From contig NZ_JAVIFU010000040.1 of NCBI RefSeq assembly GCF_031157315.1, positions 1 through 64,000 of the forward strand: a stretch of DNA of 64,000 bases, read 5' to 3'. This document shows, piece after piece, positions 16,713-26,843 of this stretch. The position numbers were made by a program, and so were the translations under genes. The stretch is from Paenibacillus sp. LHD-38 (GTDB lineage: Bacteria; Bacillota; Bacilli; Paenibacillales; Paenibacillaceae). How positions within the stretch are numbered: position 1 is the first letter of the stretch; each line of letters starts with the position of its first letter. Below the pieces are notes generated by a model, which was not told where the DNA came from, did not search any database, and saw only the letters and a list, made by a program, of their open reading frames with translations.

Positions 16713-17566
16713 AAAGCTTGGACGATAAAATATTTAATGGCGTCGTATATGTTATTCTAGGGCTGTGCGGTCTTGCCGCCATTCTACCGATGCTTTATGT
16801 CGTATCGGTATCCATCACTCCATTCGGGGAAGTATTGCGAAACGGCGGATTTATTTTGTTCCCGAGCGAGATCACGTTCTCTGCTTACCGCACGCTGTTA
16901 ACAGAGTCAAATATACCGAAAGCGTTTCAAATAACGGTCCTCATTACGGTTATAGGGACGGCAGTCAATCTCATATTGACGGGCTTGATGGCTTATCCGC
17001 TCAGCCGTAAAAACCTGCCAGCAAGAAGGTTCTTTCTCCTGATGATTGTGTTTACTTTATTGTTCAGCGGAGGACTTATTCCGACCTACCTGGTCGTCAA
17101 ATCGATGGGGCTGCTTGACACGATCTGGGCGATGATTTTGCCAAACGCCGTATGGAGCTTTAACGTGCTCATTATGAAGAGCTTCTTCGAGGGACTTCCT
17201 GAGGAATTGTTCGAATCTGCTAGGATGGACGGCGCCAAGGAATTTCGGATTTTGCTCCAGATCGTCACGCCGCTCTCGATTCCGGTCTTGCTTACTGTCG
17301 GATTGTTTTATTTAGTTGGTCATTGGAATGAGTTTTTCCAAGCGATCTTCTATGTGACAGACCGGACGCTGTTCCCGCTGCAGGTCATCGTCAGAGAAAT
17401 TTTGATGCAAAGCCAGCAGCCGCTTGAAAATGCGGAGAACATCATGCCTACCCAGACGATGCAGATGGCTTCCGTTATGATTGCGAGTCTGCCCGTTATC
17501 GTGATCTATCCCTTCCTCCAGAAGCACTTTACGAAGGGAATGCTTCTCGGATCGATTAAAGGTTGA
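16706..17566 (+). CDS. Carbohydrate ABC transporter permease, YtcP-like
   Basis: A 286-residue partner permease with six helices and the EAA loop FESARMDGAKEFRILLQIVTP, ending in the family tail LQKHFTKGMLLGSIKG. Its ATG lies inside the end of the previous gene, so the two are translationally coupled. It forms a heterodimeric channel with that product and takes substrate from the lipoprotein encoded next. Confidence 0.93.
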   Translation: MVKSLDDKIFNGVVYVILGLCGLAAILPMLYVVSVSITPFGEVLRNGGFILFPSEITFSAYRTLLTESNIPKAFQITVLITVIGTAVNLILTGLMAYPLSRKNLPARRFFLLMIVFTLLFSGGLIPTYLVVKSMGLLDTIWAMILPNAVWSFNVLIMKSFFEGLPEELFESARMDGAKEFRILLQIVTPLSIPVLLTVGLFYLVGHWNEFFQAIFYVTDRTLFPLQVIVREILMQSQQPLENAENIMPTQTMQMASVMIASLPVIVIYPFLQKHFTKGMLLGSIKG

Positions 17567-17641
17567 CCTAGTCGCCGTATGGATAACTGGCCAGCTATAC
17601 GGACCTATTCAATAGATAGATTTCAGAAAGGGGATATGAAG

Positions 17642-19189
17642 ATGAGAAAAGTATTTTCATTCTTGCTGACCATTTCATTGTTAGGTGCTTTGCTTGCGGG
17701 TTGTTCGGGAGGCAGCGGCGAAACCAAAGACGGAAATACAAAAGAAGGCGATACGCCTAGTAAAGCCTCTACCGCTAAGCCAAGCAACGGGGAAAGCGAC
17801 AAACCGATTAAGCTGGAAATTATCGAGAGCGGCAATAACCTGCCTACGCCGGACAAGGATATCATTAAGAAGGAGCTGGATAAGGCGCTGAACATCGACC
17901 TGAATCTGACGGTCTATCCTTCGAATGATGATTACGTAAACCAATTGAATGTTCGCATGTCCTCCGGTAATTTCCCTGACCTGTTCATGGTGAGCCGGCA
18001 GCAGCTCATTCAATTTTCCAAACAAGGACTATTGCTAGATATAACCCCATACATGGATAAATTACAGCAGACGGTCGACTACATCGGTGAAGATAGCGTC
18101 AAGAAAGGCATGGTAGACGGGAAAGTTTACGGTATCTCCAAATCCCCGCAAATCCCTTATAACACGTTGTGGATTCGCAAGGATTGGCTGGATAAGCTGA
18201 AGCTGCAGGTTCCGACAACGATTGAACAATTGAAGGACGTAGCGGAGGCCTTCACCACTCAGGATCCCGATGGCAACGGCAAACCGGACACGTTTGGTTT
18301 GACTGGAGGTAAGCTGTTCGCATTTTCACCGGTATTCGGAGCGTTCGGTGTCGGTATGCCAGGAAATTTCTATGAGAAAGACGGGGCAGTTGTTAATGCT
18401 CTGTACGACCCGGCAATGAAAGACGCACTGACGCTCATTCAGCAAATGATCGCTTCGGGCTCGGTTGATCCCGAATTGCTAGCCAACAGCGGGCTTCAGC
18501 ATCAGGAGAAGGCCATTAAGGGGCAAGCTGGCATGGTCTATATCGATTGGCCGAATATGACGAAGGAGCAATTCGTCGAGCAAATCAAGACCGTTAATCC
18601 GAATGCGGAGTGGCTGCAAATGGCCGCGCCAAGCGGACCAGGGGGACAATTTGACGGCTCGTGGGATATTGGCGCAGCACCGGGGCGATTTGCTATTCCG
18701 AAGGCACTGGAGAAGGACCCGGAGAAGCTGCAGCGCGTCTTCGATCTGCTGAACTATATCTCGAACCCGGAAGGCGGCTCGATGCTCGTTCAATTCGGGG
18801 TGAAGGACACTCATTTCACCATTGATAATGGAAAGCCAAAGATGACGGATAAGGCAGGCGACGTCGGTTATTCATGGTTATACCAATTCACAGGAAGGCC
18901 TGAAATGGAATATTTGCAAGCAAAGTTCACCTTGCAGTCTGATGCAATCAAATTTGCTAACGATCAGCCTCGCATTAAAGCGCTCAACGGATTTGCCGAT
19001 AATCCCGAAGGCTTTAATTCGGCTGACGCCGATCGGTATATCGAGGAAGAGATCGCGAAATTTATTTATAACAAACGCCCAATAAGCGAATACGATGCGT
19101 TTATTAAGACGCTTGAGACATCCATGAATTATAAAGCGTTCCTGGATAGCGCATACGAGCAGTTGAAGGCGCTAGGGTACGGAGGCTAA
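17642..19189 (+). CDS. Extracellular solute-binding lipoprotein, LplA-like
   Basis: A 515-residue lipoprotein: signal peptide MRKVFSFLLTISLLGALLAG with lipobox LAGC, a Ser/Lys-rich linker to about residue 55, then a bilobed family 1 binding protein. Markers are SSGNFPDLFMVSRQQ and the calcium-loop-like DPDGNGKPDTFG, common in LplA-type proteins. ATG 17642 with AAAGGGG eight bases upstream is better than 17636 or the far upstream frame start. It delivers an oligosaccharide to the two permeases. Confidence 0.92.
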   Translation: MRKVFSFLLTISLLGALLAGCSGGSGETKDGNTKEGDTPSKASTAKPSNGESDKPIKLEIIESGNNLPTPDKDIIKKELDKALNIDLNLTVYPSNDDYVNQLNVRMSSGNFPDLFMVSRQQLIQFSKQGLLLDITPYMDKLQQTVDYIGEDSVKKGMVDGKVYGISKSPQIPYNTLWIRKDWLDKLKLQVPTTIEQLKDVAEAFTTQDPDGNGKPDTFGLTGGKLFAFSPVFGAFGVGMPGNFYEKDGAVVNALYDPAMKDALTLIQQMIASGSVDPELLANSGLQHQEKAIKGQAGMVYIDWPNMTKEQFVEQIKTVNPNAEWLQMAAPSGPGGQFDGSWDIGAAPGRFAIPKALEKDPEKLQRVFDLLNYISNPEGGSMLVQFGVKDTHFTIDNGKPKMTDKAGDVGYSWLYQFTGRPEMEYLQAKFTLQSDAIKFANDQPRIKALNGFADNPEGFNSADADRYIEEEIAKFIYNKRPISEYDAFIKTLETSMNYKAFLDSAYEQLKALGYGG

Positions 19190-19263
19190 CGCATTGAAGG
19201 CTGCAAATGGAGTGTGAAAGAAAAGCGGCTAATTACATGTATGCAAGCAGGAGGAGAGGCCTT

Positions 19264-20073
19264 ATGGAAACGACTTCGCTGAATATTCTTGAATTGAAGA
19301 ACCAATTTGACGAGCAAGGGTACTTGATTATACCGGATGTTTTATCACAGGATAAGGTAACCCGTTTGAATGCAGCGATCGATGAAGTTCTCGCAGAGGA
19401 GCAAGAATCGCTTGCTCACAATATTTATAATAGCGTTTCTCGGCATGCTGAGATCGCTTCGTTGATCGACCATGCCACCATCCTACCGTTAATCGTTAAT
19501 TTGCTTGGCCATAATATTCAGCTGCATATCTCCCATCTGACGGTGAGGAAGCCTAATCCAAACGATGTGAAAACAGCTACGCACAGCTTCATCGATTGGC
19601 ATCAAGACGGCCCTCATCCGCAGTTTCCGGTCATAGCAGGCTTAACGGCTACCTATTATATTAAGGTCTGTTATATTTTAAGCGATATGTCGCAGCCAAA
19701 TAGAGGCAATACAAAGGTGATTCCGGGCAGCCATAAGCAGCCATACAATCCGAACCATAAGGATGTAAGCCAGCAATTGGATGGGGAGATACAGGTATGC
19801 GGAAAGCCGGGGGACGTGTTTATTTTTGCGCAAAATCTGTGGCATGCCGGCTCAACAAATCATTCCGAGTTCACAAGAAGACAGCTGTTTCTAGGCTACA
19901 GCCCGATCTGGATGCGTCCAATCGATTACCATCAGGCAGACGAGGTTCTCTTGAAGGACGCTGATCCGATCCGCAGTCAACTGTTGGGACAAATTAGCGA
20001 CAATAAATTTAAGTATTATGTCCCTGAAGATTCGATGGTGCCGCTCAAATCAATGCTCATCGGCCATTCTTAA
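19264..20073 (+). CDS. Phytanoyl-CoA dioxygenase (PhyH) family protein
   Basis: A 269-residue Fe(II)/2-oxoglutarate oxygenase. The metal triad is visible as H113-x-D115 in DWHQDGPHP and H194 in NLWHAGSTNH, with R205 or R206 placed to bind 2-oxoglutarate. No signal peptide. It ends the locus 1 operon, 74 bases after the binding-protein gene, with AGGAGGAGAGG before ATG 19264. Together with the FAD enzyme it suggests oxidation of the imported compound or of a linked non-sugar group. The substrate is unknown. Confidence 0.88.
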   Translation: METTSLNILELKNQFDEQGYLIIPDVLSQDKVTRLNAAIDEVLAEEQESLAHNIYNSVSRHAEIASLIDHATILPLIVNLLGHNIQLHISHLTVRKPNPNDVKTATHSFIDWHQDGPHPQFPVIAGLTATYYIKVCYILSDMSQPNRGNTKVIPGSHKQPYNPNHKDVSQQLDGEIQVCGKPGDVFIFAQNLWHAGSTNHSEFTRRQLFLGYSPIWMRPIDYHQADEVLLKDADPIRSQLLGQISDNKFKYYVPEDSMVPLKSMLIGHS

Positions 20074-20145
20074 TGTTTGAATCGGGCTCAAATTAAAGCT
20101 GAGTAATCGTTTCGCTTATGTGGTGACATTCCCGCAGCGCAATAA

Positions 20146-20186
20146 GGATCAGTTAAAAACGAGTAATTGTCGTTTTTAACTGATCC
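20146..20186 (+). terminator. 17-bp perfect inverted repeat ending locus 1
   Basis: The arms GGATCAGTTAAAAACGA and its complement (20170-20186) flank a seven-base loop and run into TTTATTTAT. Likely the operon terminator. Confidence 0.75.
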
Positions 20187-20463
20187 TTTATTTATATATA
20201 AGAATTTATAAGTTTTGACTTATAAATGTGCTTATATATCTCCGCGAAACGAGCTTTTGCCGCTAAAGGACGGCTGCAGCCGTTTACGCTTGTCCAAGCA
20301 GATGTAATTAGATCGCTTTCACCAGCAGCCCCGCATAAAATTCCGCACCATGACGCTTTAAGTGGACACCGTCCCAGTTGGATTAATCCAACTGGTTTTT
20401 TTGATTAGTAGTCCGCTGCCTTCACCGAGACAATGAATCTATGGTGAGGCATTAACGGTACGA
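20187..20463. other. Gene-free spacer between loci 1 and 2
   Basis: Nothing convincing is encoded. A 60-codon frame at 20226-20408 has no ribosome site and ends inside a terminator. The stretch holds the terminator at 20374. Confidence 0.5.
20374..20402 (+). terminator. Terminator hairpin
   Basis: CCAGTTGGAT and ATCCAACTGG flank a TA loop and are followed by eight Ts. Confidence 0.7.
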
Positions 20464-21285
20464 TCAATAATGAATTTTTCTGAATTGGCTAGGACTTAAT
20501 TGTTCATGCTTCTTGAAGACGGAACAGAAATAGTTGACATCTTCAAATCCCGTTAGCGATGCAATTTCTTTCACTTGCATGTGAGGATGCTGCAATAGTA
20601 GCTCCTTGCTTTTCTTGATTCGAACGGAATTAATATACTGGAAAATTCGAATGCCTGTCGTTTTCTTGAACACTGTGCATAAGTGCTGGGGCGTATAATC
20701 CGTGATTGCGGCCATGTCTTCTAAAGTCAGAGGCTGGGCAATGTTCTGTTCAATGTAATGGAATAGCGGTTTCAGCCTAATATTCAGATTCGAAGCACTA
20801 TTGTTTGGCTGCGTGGAAGTATATTGCAAAATATACGTAAGCACTGCATAAATGATGTTTGAGCACTGTACGCCCATTAAGGGGGCATCCCGCTGCTCGA
20901 TATCCAGTATTGATTGAATTTTGGCCGAGAACACTTCGGGCCTTGATATGAATAAAACTCCAGATGACGAGATCCCGGCTGTACGCTTCAAGAACGCTTC
21001 CACCTGATGACCGTCAAAGACGACCCAATCCACGATCCACGAGGGGCTTACGGCGTAATATTCATGGGCAATACCCTTGAGCAGAAGCATGGCCATCCCT
21101 TCTTTTACTCGAAACGTCTTTCCTTCCACCCGCAGCTCGCCTTCGCCTTCTACGACTTGAATCCACTGGTATAGATAGCCGTTCGGACGGACGACATGCT
21201 CTTGATTCCAATTTCGCCCTGCCTGCACAAGATAATAAGGTAACTCCCTATCCGATTCCGTAATGATGGGAATGTATCTTTTCAT
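20464..21285 (-). CDS. AraC-family transcriptional regulator
   Basis: A 273-residue protein with an N-terminal cupin arm (YQWIQVVEGEGELRVEGKTF, then GMAMLLLKGIAHEY) and a C-terminal AraC domain: LTLEDMAAITDYTPQHLCTVF and VKEIASLTGFEDVNYFCSVF, ending LSPSQFRKIHY. It is divergent from the GH2 gene across about 140 bp and probably controls it, sensing an intracellular saccharide. Confidence 0.9.
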   Translation of the reverse strand: MKRYIPIITESDRELPYYLVQAGRNWNQEHVVRPNGYLYQWIQVVEGEGELRVEGKTFRVKEGMAMLLLKGIAHEYYAVSPSWIVDWVVFDGHQVEAFLKRTAGISSSGVLFISRPEVFSAKIQSILDIEQRDAPLMGVQCSNIIYAVLTYILQYTSTQPNNSASNLNIRLKPLFHYIEQNIAQPLTLEDMAAITDYTPQHLCTVFKKTTGIRIFQYINSVRIKKSKELLLQHPHMQVKEIASLTGFEDVNYFCSVFKKHEQLSPSQFRKIHY

Positions 21286-21429
21286 AATTTAATCACCTTA
21301 ATATATTCCTATTCTTCTTAATATCATTAGATTGTTAGCCATTTTATAGAGTCTTAAAATAAAAATATAACAAAGGTATAGAATGTGCAAGCGAATCTCA
21401 ACTAAATGAAACGAAAGGATGTTAATCGT

Positions 21430-23733
21430 ATGTGTCGTGTAGAAACAAAAATCATGGATGGTTGGGAATTTACCTTAAGAGAACCTGAGGATCATCACTT
21501 CGAACCCGTTCATTTGCCACATGATTGGGCAATTACGGCTCCAATTAATCGAAACATGAGACAAGCGAAGGATCAGGGATTCAGAGACAGATGGGGAATT
21601 GGCTGGTATCGAAGGCATTTAGTCATCAAAGAGATAAAGGAAAGCTTTGTCTACCATCTGCAATTCGATGGCGTTTATGAGAACAGCACGGTATGGGTGA
21701 ACGGCACAGAGGCCGGTGGACAAAAATACGGCTATTCCAGATTTACACTTGATATTACGAAATACATTAAGGAAGGGGATAACCTCATCCTGGTCAAGGT
21801 TGATAATACATCCTTCCCGGCCGACAGATGGTATTCGGGTGCGGGGATTTATCGCACCGTCAAGTTGCTTGAATTAAGAGAGAACCATCTCCAGCCGGAA
21901 AATATATTTGTGAAAACAACTGTTAGTGGGGATAAGGGTATATTAACGATCCAGACGGGCGCTACTTCCTTGGTTAAGGCCTGTGTCACGTATGACAACA
22001 TATCGGTGACCGGCGAGTCTGACAACGGAACGATCCATATCGAAATCCCGCAAGTCAAGCTGTGGAGCCCGGATCAGCCGAATCTATATCATGTGGAATT
22101 AACGCTTATGGAAGGTAATCAGATCGCGGACATTTATCAACTGCGAATTGGTGTTAGAACAATTGAAATGGTTGCTGGCAAAGGAATGTTAATTAATGGC
22201 CTAGTAACAAAGATAAAGGGGTTCTGCGTTCATCAGGATGCAGGCTGCGTCGGCGTGGCCGCCACTCCTGAAATTTGGAAAGATAGACTAATCGAATTCA
22301 AAGCAATGGGCTGTAATGCTATTCGCACCGCTCACCATATGCCAGCAGCAGAACTTCTCGATCTGTGCGACGAGCTGGGACTGCTTGTCTATGAGGAGCC
22401 GTTCGACAAATGGACGGGCGGCTCGTACCGAAGATATTTCGAGACGGAGTGGCAGCGAGACCTGGAATGTATGGTCCGGAGGGATCGGAACCACCCGTGT
22501 ATTTTTATATGGGGGGTCGGGAATGAGGTTGAAAATCAAGGGCAGTTTTCCATGCTGAAGATTCTTCAAATGCTGAAGGACCACCTGCTTACGCTCGACG
22601 ATACGAGACCGGTCACTTATGCCATGAACCCGCACTTTAAATACGAGAACAATGTTGATCTATCGAAGGTGGAAGATATTCAACAGTTTGTTGATACGGA
22701 AAGTGATACGGAAATCTACGACCAGGCTGATAGGGTCGAACGCATTCGGAGAATTGGCGAGATTGTAGACGTTATCAGCTGTAATTATCAGGAGCAATGG
22801 TACCCTGCCATACATGAGGCTATTCCCGACAAATTAATTTTAGGAACGGAGACATACCAATATTTCAGAGGCGATCCTGATCAAATGCAAAATTTTAGCG
22901 AAGATGTGCCTTGGATCGATGTTGAGAAACACGATTATGTGATCGGCGGCATGCTATGGACAGGCATCGATTATTTGGGAGAATCCATGGGGTATCCTGC
23001 AAAAGGCTGGGCGGGTTCCTTGTTCTATACCAACAACGAGCGTAAGCCGCTTTCCTATTTGTATGAAAGTTATTGGTCGGAGAAGCCGATGGTCTATATG
23101 TCCGTGATAGACTATTCCTTGCAGGACGAAGGAGTGAAGGAACACTGGGACGTGCCAAGATACGCAAGCCATTGGAACTTCCCGCAGTTCAATAAGACGG
23201 TTATTCCGTATATGATCGCCACAAATTGCGAAGAAGTAACGCTGGAACTGAACGGCAAGCAGTTCTATGTGAAGCAACCATCTTCCTATCCGAACAGAAT
23301 AGTCACCGGCTATCTGCCTTATCTGCCCGGAACCATAACGGTGAGAGGGTTCATAGACAAGCAGGAAGTCTGTCAGTATACATTGAGAACGGCAGAGCCT
23401 GCTTCGAGACTGAGTTTTGATCTAGAAGAAATCAGATTGGAAGCCGTGGAAGGTTATCAGAAGTTATTCACTGTCCGGGCATTTGACAAGGAAGGAACCC
23501 CTGTATTCCGTGAAAGCGCAAAGGTAACTTTTCAGGTTACCGGACCAGCGGAGATCATAGCTATCGATAATGGAGATCTTTGTTCCAGCGAGCCCTACGA
23601 TCGGAATTGGATGCATATGTACCGAGGATGTGTAAGTACAGTCATAAGATTCACGGGAGAACGAGGGCGCGTTGTGTTGTCAGGTTTTGCTGAAGGAATG
23701 TATCCTGCGGAGCTTGTCATTACTATCGATTAA
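21430..23733 (+). CDS. Glycoside hydrolase family 2 enzyme (beta-galactosidase-like)
   Basis: A 767-residue cytoplasmic enzyme with GH2 layout: sugar-binding jelly roll (1-170, LPHDWAITAP), immunoglobulin-like domain (about 170-260), TIM barrel with acid/base E366 in GVGNEVENQ and nucleophile E474 in LGTETYQY, then a DUF4982-like and an Ig-like C-terminal domain. No signal peptide, so it acts on imported oligosaccharides. The block CNAIRTAHHMPAAELLDLCD is family-typical. ATG 21430 with GAAAGGATG upstream is preferred. Beta-galactosidase, beta-glucuronidase and related activities cannot be told apart here. Confidence 0.9.
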   Translation: MCRVETKIMDGWEFTLREPEDHHFEPVHLPHDWAITAPINRNMRQAKDQGFRDRWGIGWYRRHLVIKEIKESFVYHLQFDGVYENSTVWVNGTEAGGQKYGYSRFTLDITKYIKEGDNLILVKVDNTSFPADRWYSGAGIYRTVKLLELRENHLQPENIFVKTTVSGDKGILTIQTGATSLVKACVTYDNISVTGESDNGTIHIEIPQVKLWSPDQPNLYHVELTLMEGNQIADIYQLRIGVRTIEMVAGKGMLINGLVTKIKGFCVHQDAGCVGVAATPEIWKDRLIEFKAMGCNAIRTAHHMPAAELLDLCDELGLLVYEEPFDKWTGGSYRRYFETEWQRDLECMVRRDRNHPCIFIWGVGNEVENQGQFSMLKILQMLKDHLLTLDDTRPVTYAMNPHFKYENNVDLSKVEDIQQFVDTESDTEIYDQADRVERIRRIGEIVDVISCNYQEQWYPAIHEAIPDKLILGTETYQYFRGDPDQMQNFSEDVPWIDVEKHDYVIGGMLWTGIDYLGESMGYPAKGWAGSLFYTNNERKPLSYLYESYWSEKPMVYMSVIDYSLQDEGVKEHWDVPRYASHWNFPQFNKTVIPYMIATNCEEVTLELNGKQFYVKQPSSYPNRIVTGYLPYLPGTITVRGFIDKQEVCQYTLRTAEPASRLSFDLEEIRLEAVEGYQKLFTVRAFDKEGTPVFRESAKVTFQVTGPAEIIAIDNGDLCSSEPYDRNWMHMYRGCVSTVIRFTGERGRVVLSGFAEGMYPAELVITID

Positions 23734-23767
23734 TGTAGCACGTAATAAGGGGATGTGTAAGCGTCAC

Positions 23768-23803
23768 ACAGCCCTCATCTTGAAAAAACAAGGTGGGGGC
23801 TGT
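23768..23803 (+). terminator. Terminator of the GH2 gene
   Basis: ACAGCCCTCATCTTG pairs, with two wobble or mismatched positions, with CAAGGTGGGGGCTGT over an A-rich loop. Confidence 0.65.
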
Positions 23804-23914
23804 TTGACGTTTAAGCTTAAAGGGAATCGCTGTGTAGTAACTTGTAATATTTCTTCCTTCCAACAAGGAACCAAATAAGCTATTGTTACTTTAAAAAAAG
23901 CTATGGAGGTTCGT

Positions 23915-24928
23915 ATGTTAAAAGTATTGGTGGCAGAGGACGAGCCATGGATTAGAGCGGCTATTGTTGAAATGGTGGAGAGTATAGGCCATGACATTAA
24001 AGTAGTGGGGGACGTCACAAACGGCGTAGAGGCATGGCACATGATTCAGCAAATGTGGCCTACTGTATTAATTACAGACATTATGATGCCGGAAATGGAT
24101 GGACTGGAACTGGTTCGAAACATTTCGGAGAACAAAATTCCCATGGCCGTTATTATCATCAGTGGATATGAAAATTTTCAATATGCGCAAAAAGCAATTA
24201 GTTACGGTGTCAACAGGTATCTTCTTAAGCCTGTCAATCGGGAAGATCTGCGGGATGCTTTGTTGGAAGCAATGGGGAAATTGACTGAAATTGAGAAAAT
24301 GAACCATTATTTAATTCGAATCCAAACTTACTTCGATACCATCAATGATGTCGATCCCTCAGGGGGCATAAAAAGTATATACAAGCTTGTTGATGATATA
24401 AAAACTATCAAACACTTGAATTACGGGGCTTATTTAAGCTTGCTTCGAATTATCGAATCCAAGATCGGCTCTTTGCTTGCCAGCATCGAAGTCGAACATA
24501 AAACGATGTCCCAATTCAATGGAATTCCGGATCAAGAGATCCGGGCGCATTTAGGCAAATTGGCTGAATCTTGGTTTCTTAATCCGGAACGTAATAAAAA
24601 GGAATTCAAACAAATCATTAAATCCGCTTGTGATTTTATTCATACCCATTATCAGGATGACCTCACACTGACGCAAATGGCGGAGTATACGGATTTAAGC
24701 ATCTCTCATTTCGGTTCCCTCTTTAAGAGGTATACTGGGGAATCGCTTATTAGTTATATCAACCAAGTACGGGTGGAGAAAGCGAAGGAGTTGCTTCGAA
24801 ACTCTAACGATAAATTATATTCGATTTCCGAAAAAGTGGGGTTCTCGAGCCAGTCATATTTCATACGAGTTTTCAAAAATTATACTGGGATGTCTCCCAA
24901 TGAATATCGGAAGAGTCTGGGGATATGA
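23915..24928 (+). CDS. Response regulator, YesN-like, with AraC output domain
   Basis: A 337-residue regulator: receiver with AEDE and D55 in VLITDIMMP, Lys in YLLKPV, a short linker of about 90 residues, and an AraC domain (LTLTQMAEYTDLSISHFGSL, YSISEKVGFSSQSYFIRVF, ending MSPNEYRKS). It is much shorter than the locus 1 regulator. ATG 23915 has GGAGGT four bases upstream; the longer frame from 23903 would place the ribosome site inside the gene. The stop overlaps the kinase start. Confidence 0.92.
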   Translation: MLKVLVAEDEPWIRAAIVEMVESIGHDIKVVGDVTNGVEAWHMIQQMWPTVLITDIMMPEMDGLELVRNISENKIPMAVIIISGYENFQYAQKAISYGVNRYLLKPVNREDLRDALLEAMGKLTEIEKMNHYLIRIQTYFDTINDVDPSGGIKSIYKLVDDIKTIKHLNYGAYLSLLRIIESKIGSLLASIEVEHKTMSQFNGIPDQEIRAHLGKLAESWFLNPERNKKEFKQIIKSACDFIHTHYQDDLTLTQMAEYTDLSISHFGSLFKRYTGESLISYINQVRVEKAKELLRNSNDKLYSISEKVGFSSQSYFIRVFKNYTGMSPNEYRKSLGI

Positions 24929-26763
24929 ACATGAAAAGGTTACTCTATCGCTTGTCCTTAAGGCAAAAAATCATCTTGAGTTTTATCAGTATCGCAATGA
25001 TTGCAGTGCTATGCATGAACTACATCTCTCACTTCTACTATAGTCGCACGACCCAGCAGGATTTTTACAACATCGCAGAAACGACGACCGAAAGCCTCAA
25101 CCATCAATTGGAAATCTATTTTCAGCAGATCGCCAAATCCACTTACGCCATGAATGCAGGGGTATTGAGCTATTCAAGCGTACTGATGCAGCAAGGGGAT
25201 TCAAGCTTGATTCAGGATTGGCTCCGAGACGGTTTATCAATAGGTCCGGAGAAGCAAGCAATGATCCGAGAAATTCTTAACAAGTACATTGCGTTTAATT
25301 ATCCTGAAATTGATAATATGTATCTCATGTCAAAGGATCACAGAGTACTACAATCGTCAGGCACCACCACCGATACCGAATTGGCAAGACAACCATGGTA
25401 TCAGTTACCATTGAGCACAAGTTTGGAAATAATGCCTACCATGTATAGGGAAGGGAGTAGTATGCCTCTTATATCAGCTTCTATCCCGATTTTTGATGTG
25501 AATGATACGAAGATTTCCGGACGTCTTGTGTTGCAGATGAGATTGACAGAAATCAAGAACATGATCGGTAACATGCGGATCGGCAAAACCGGTTACATTT
25601 TTATGGTATCTTCGGATGGGGAAATTGTGTATCACCCTAATTCCAGTTTGCTATCCTCTCCTATCGATGATACGGAGCTATCTTGGCTTAAACTTGGGGA
25701 ATCGAACTCCCTGCAGGAGTGGGAAGGGGAAAAATATCTTGTTTCTTACAGTATTTCGAACCTAACTGGATGGAAGACGATAGCGCTTGTGCCGCTGGAG
25801 GAGATGGCGACAGGACTGGAAATAGCTCAAATTTCCGCAGTCGTTGTAATGGCGCTACTCATTATGCTTATTATGATTGCTGTACCCTTCGCGGCAAATC
25901 GTATTACACATCCTATGATGCAACTGAAAAAAGCAATGGAAAAGCTGCAAACTGGTGATTTGTCCGTCCGGGCTCCCATTACTCCAGGGCGCGACGAAAT
26001 ACAACTGCTTAGTGTGAGTTTCAATCGAATGGCGGAAAGGCTGAGCGAACTCGTCAATACGGTGTACAATATGGAGCTCAAAGAAGTTCAGATGCAGTTG
26101 CTCCAAAAAGAAGCAACGATTCAGGCGCTGCAAAATCAAATCAACCCTCATCTCTTGTACAATACCTTGGATATCATCAAGAGCATCGCTTTTTTGGAAG
26201 GGGTTCCTAAAATAGAAAAAATGGCTGAAAATTTAGCGTACTTGTACAGGTTTACCTCCAAACTGGATCAGAAGGAGATCAGTCTTAAAGAGGAACTGGA
26301 GCAACTTAAAAAGTACCTGGAGATTATCCACATACGGTTTACAAAGCATTTCGAAAGCAAAGTGTACGTGGACGAAAAATATTTGGACGCACGCATAATT
26401 AAGCTATCCTTACAGCCTATCGTTGAAAATGCCGTGAAATATGCAGTTGAACCCCGTAACGGAAAGGCCGCTGTTCTGGTCAGTGCGTACCCTGATGGTA
26501 ATGACCTGATGATCGAGATTGCGGACAACGGTTTAGGTATGGATGTAGCCATTTTACGCAACCTCCAAGAACGTCTGGCTTCCATCACGAATCAGGCGGA
26601 ACAGAGAATGAAATCATACGATTCGCTGGGACTCACCAATGTTCACCATCGATTGGTGCTTTTTTACGGAAAAGGATATGGAGTCGACATTCACTCCTTT
26701 CCAAAGCAAGGGACAGTCGTTTCGGTGAGAATTCCGTTTATCAAATCGTATAACATTTCGTGA
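24925..26763 (+). CDS. Sensor histidine kinase, YesM-like
   Basis: A 612-residue kinase: helix at about 15-32, extracytoplasmic Cache-type sensor, second helix at about 290-315, HAMP (MMQLKKAMEKLQTGDLSVRA), acceptor His in LQNQINPHLLYNTLD and GHKL ATPase with LSLQPIVENAVKYA and DNGLGMD. The usual F after the acceptor His is L here, as in some active relatives. ATGA overlap with the regulator gene indicates coupled translation. The regulator and kinase precede the binding protein they probably control. Confidence 0.92.
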   Translation: MNMKRLLYRLSLRQKIILSFISIAMIAVLCMNYISHFYYSRTTQQDFYNIAETTTESLNHQLEIYFQQIAKSTYAMNAGVLSYSSVLMQQGDSSLIQDWLRDGLSIGPEKQAMIREILNKYIAFNYPEIDNMYLMSKDHRVLQSSGTTTDTELARQPWYQLPLSTSLEIMPTMYREGSSMPLISASIPIFDVNDTKISGRLVLQMRLTEIKNMIGNMRIGKTGYIFMVSSDGEIVYHPNSSLLSSPIDDTELSWLKLGESNSLQEWEGEKYLVSYSISNLTGWKTIALVPLEEMATGLEIAQISAVVVMALLIMLIMIAVPFAANRITHPMMQLKKAMEKLQTGDLSVRAPITPGRDEIQLLSVSFNRMAERLSELVNTVYNMELKEVQMQLLQKEATIQALQNQINPHLLYNTLDIIKSIAFLEGVPKIEKMAENLAYLYRFTSKLDQKEISLKEELEQLKKYLEIIHIRFTKHFESKVYVDEKYLDARIIKLSLQPIVENAVKYAVEPRNGKAAVLVSAYPDGNDLMIEIADNGLGMDVAILRNLQERLASITNQAEQRMKSYDSLGLTNVHHRLVLFYGKGYGVDIHSFPKQGTVVSVRIPFIKSYNIS

Positions 26764-26843
26764 GATTGTACAATTTTTAGGGCTGGGAGAGGCTATATAC
26801 TTAACATTGTAAAGGACATATAACCAAGGGGAGTGTTATTCAA

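Noticed and set aside
20226-20408. 60-codon frame between loci 1 and 2.
   Set aside because: It ends inside a terminator, lacks a ribosome site and has no protein-like conservation pattern.
21384-21400. cre site before the GH2 gene (TGCAAGCGAATCTC).
   Set aside because: Two mismatches at the conserved 3' end of the consensus; too weak to list.
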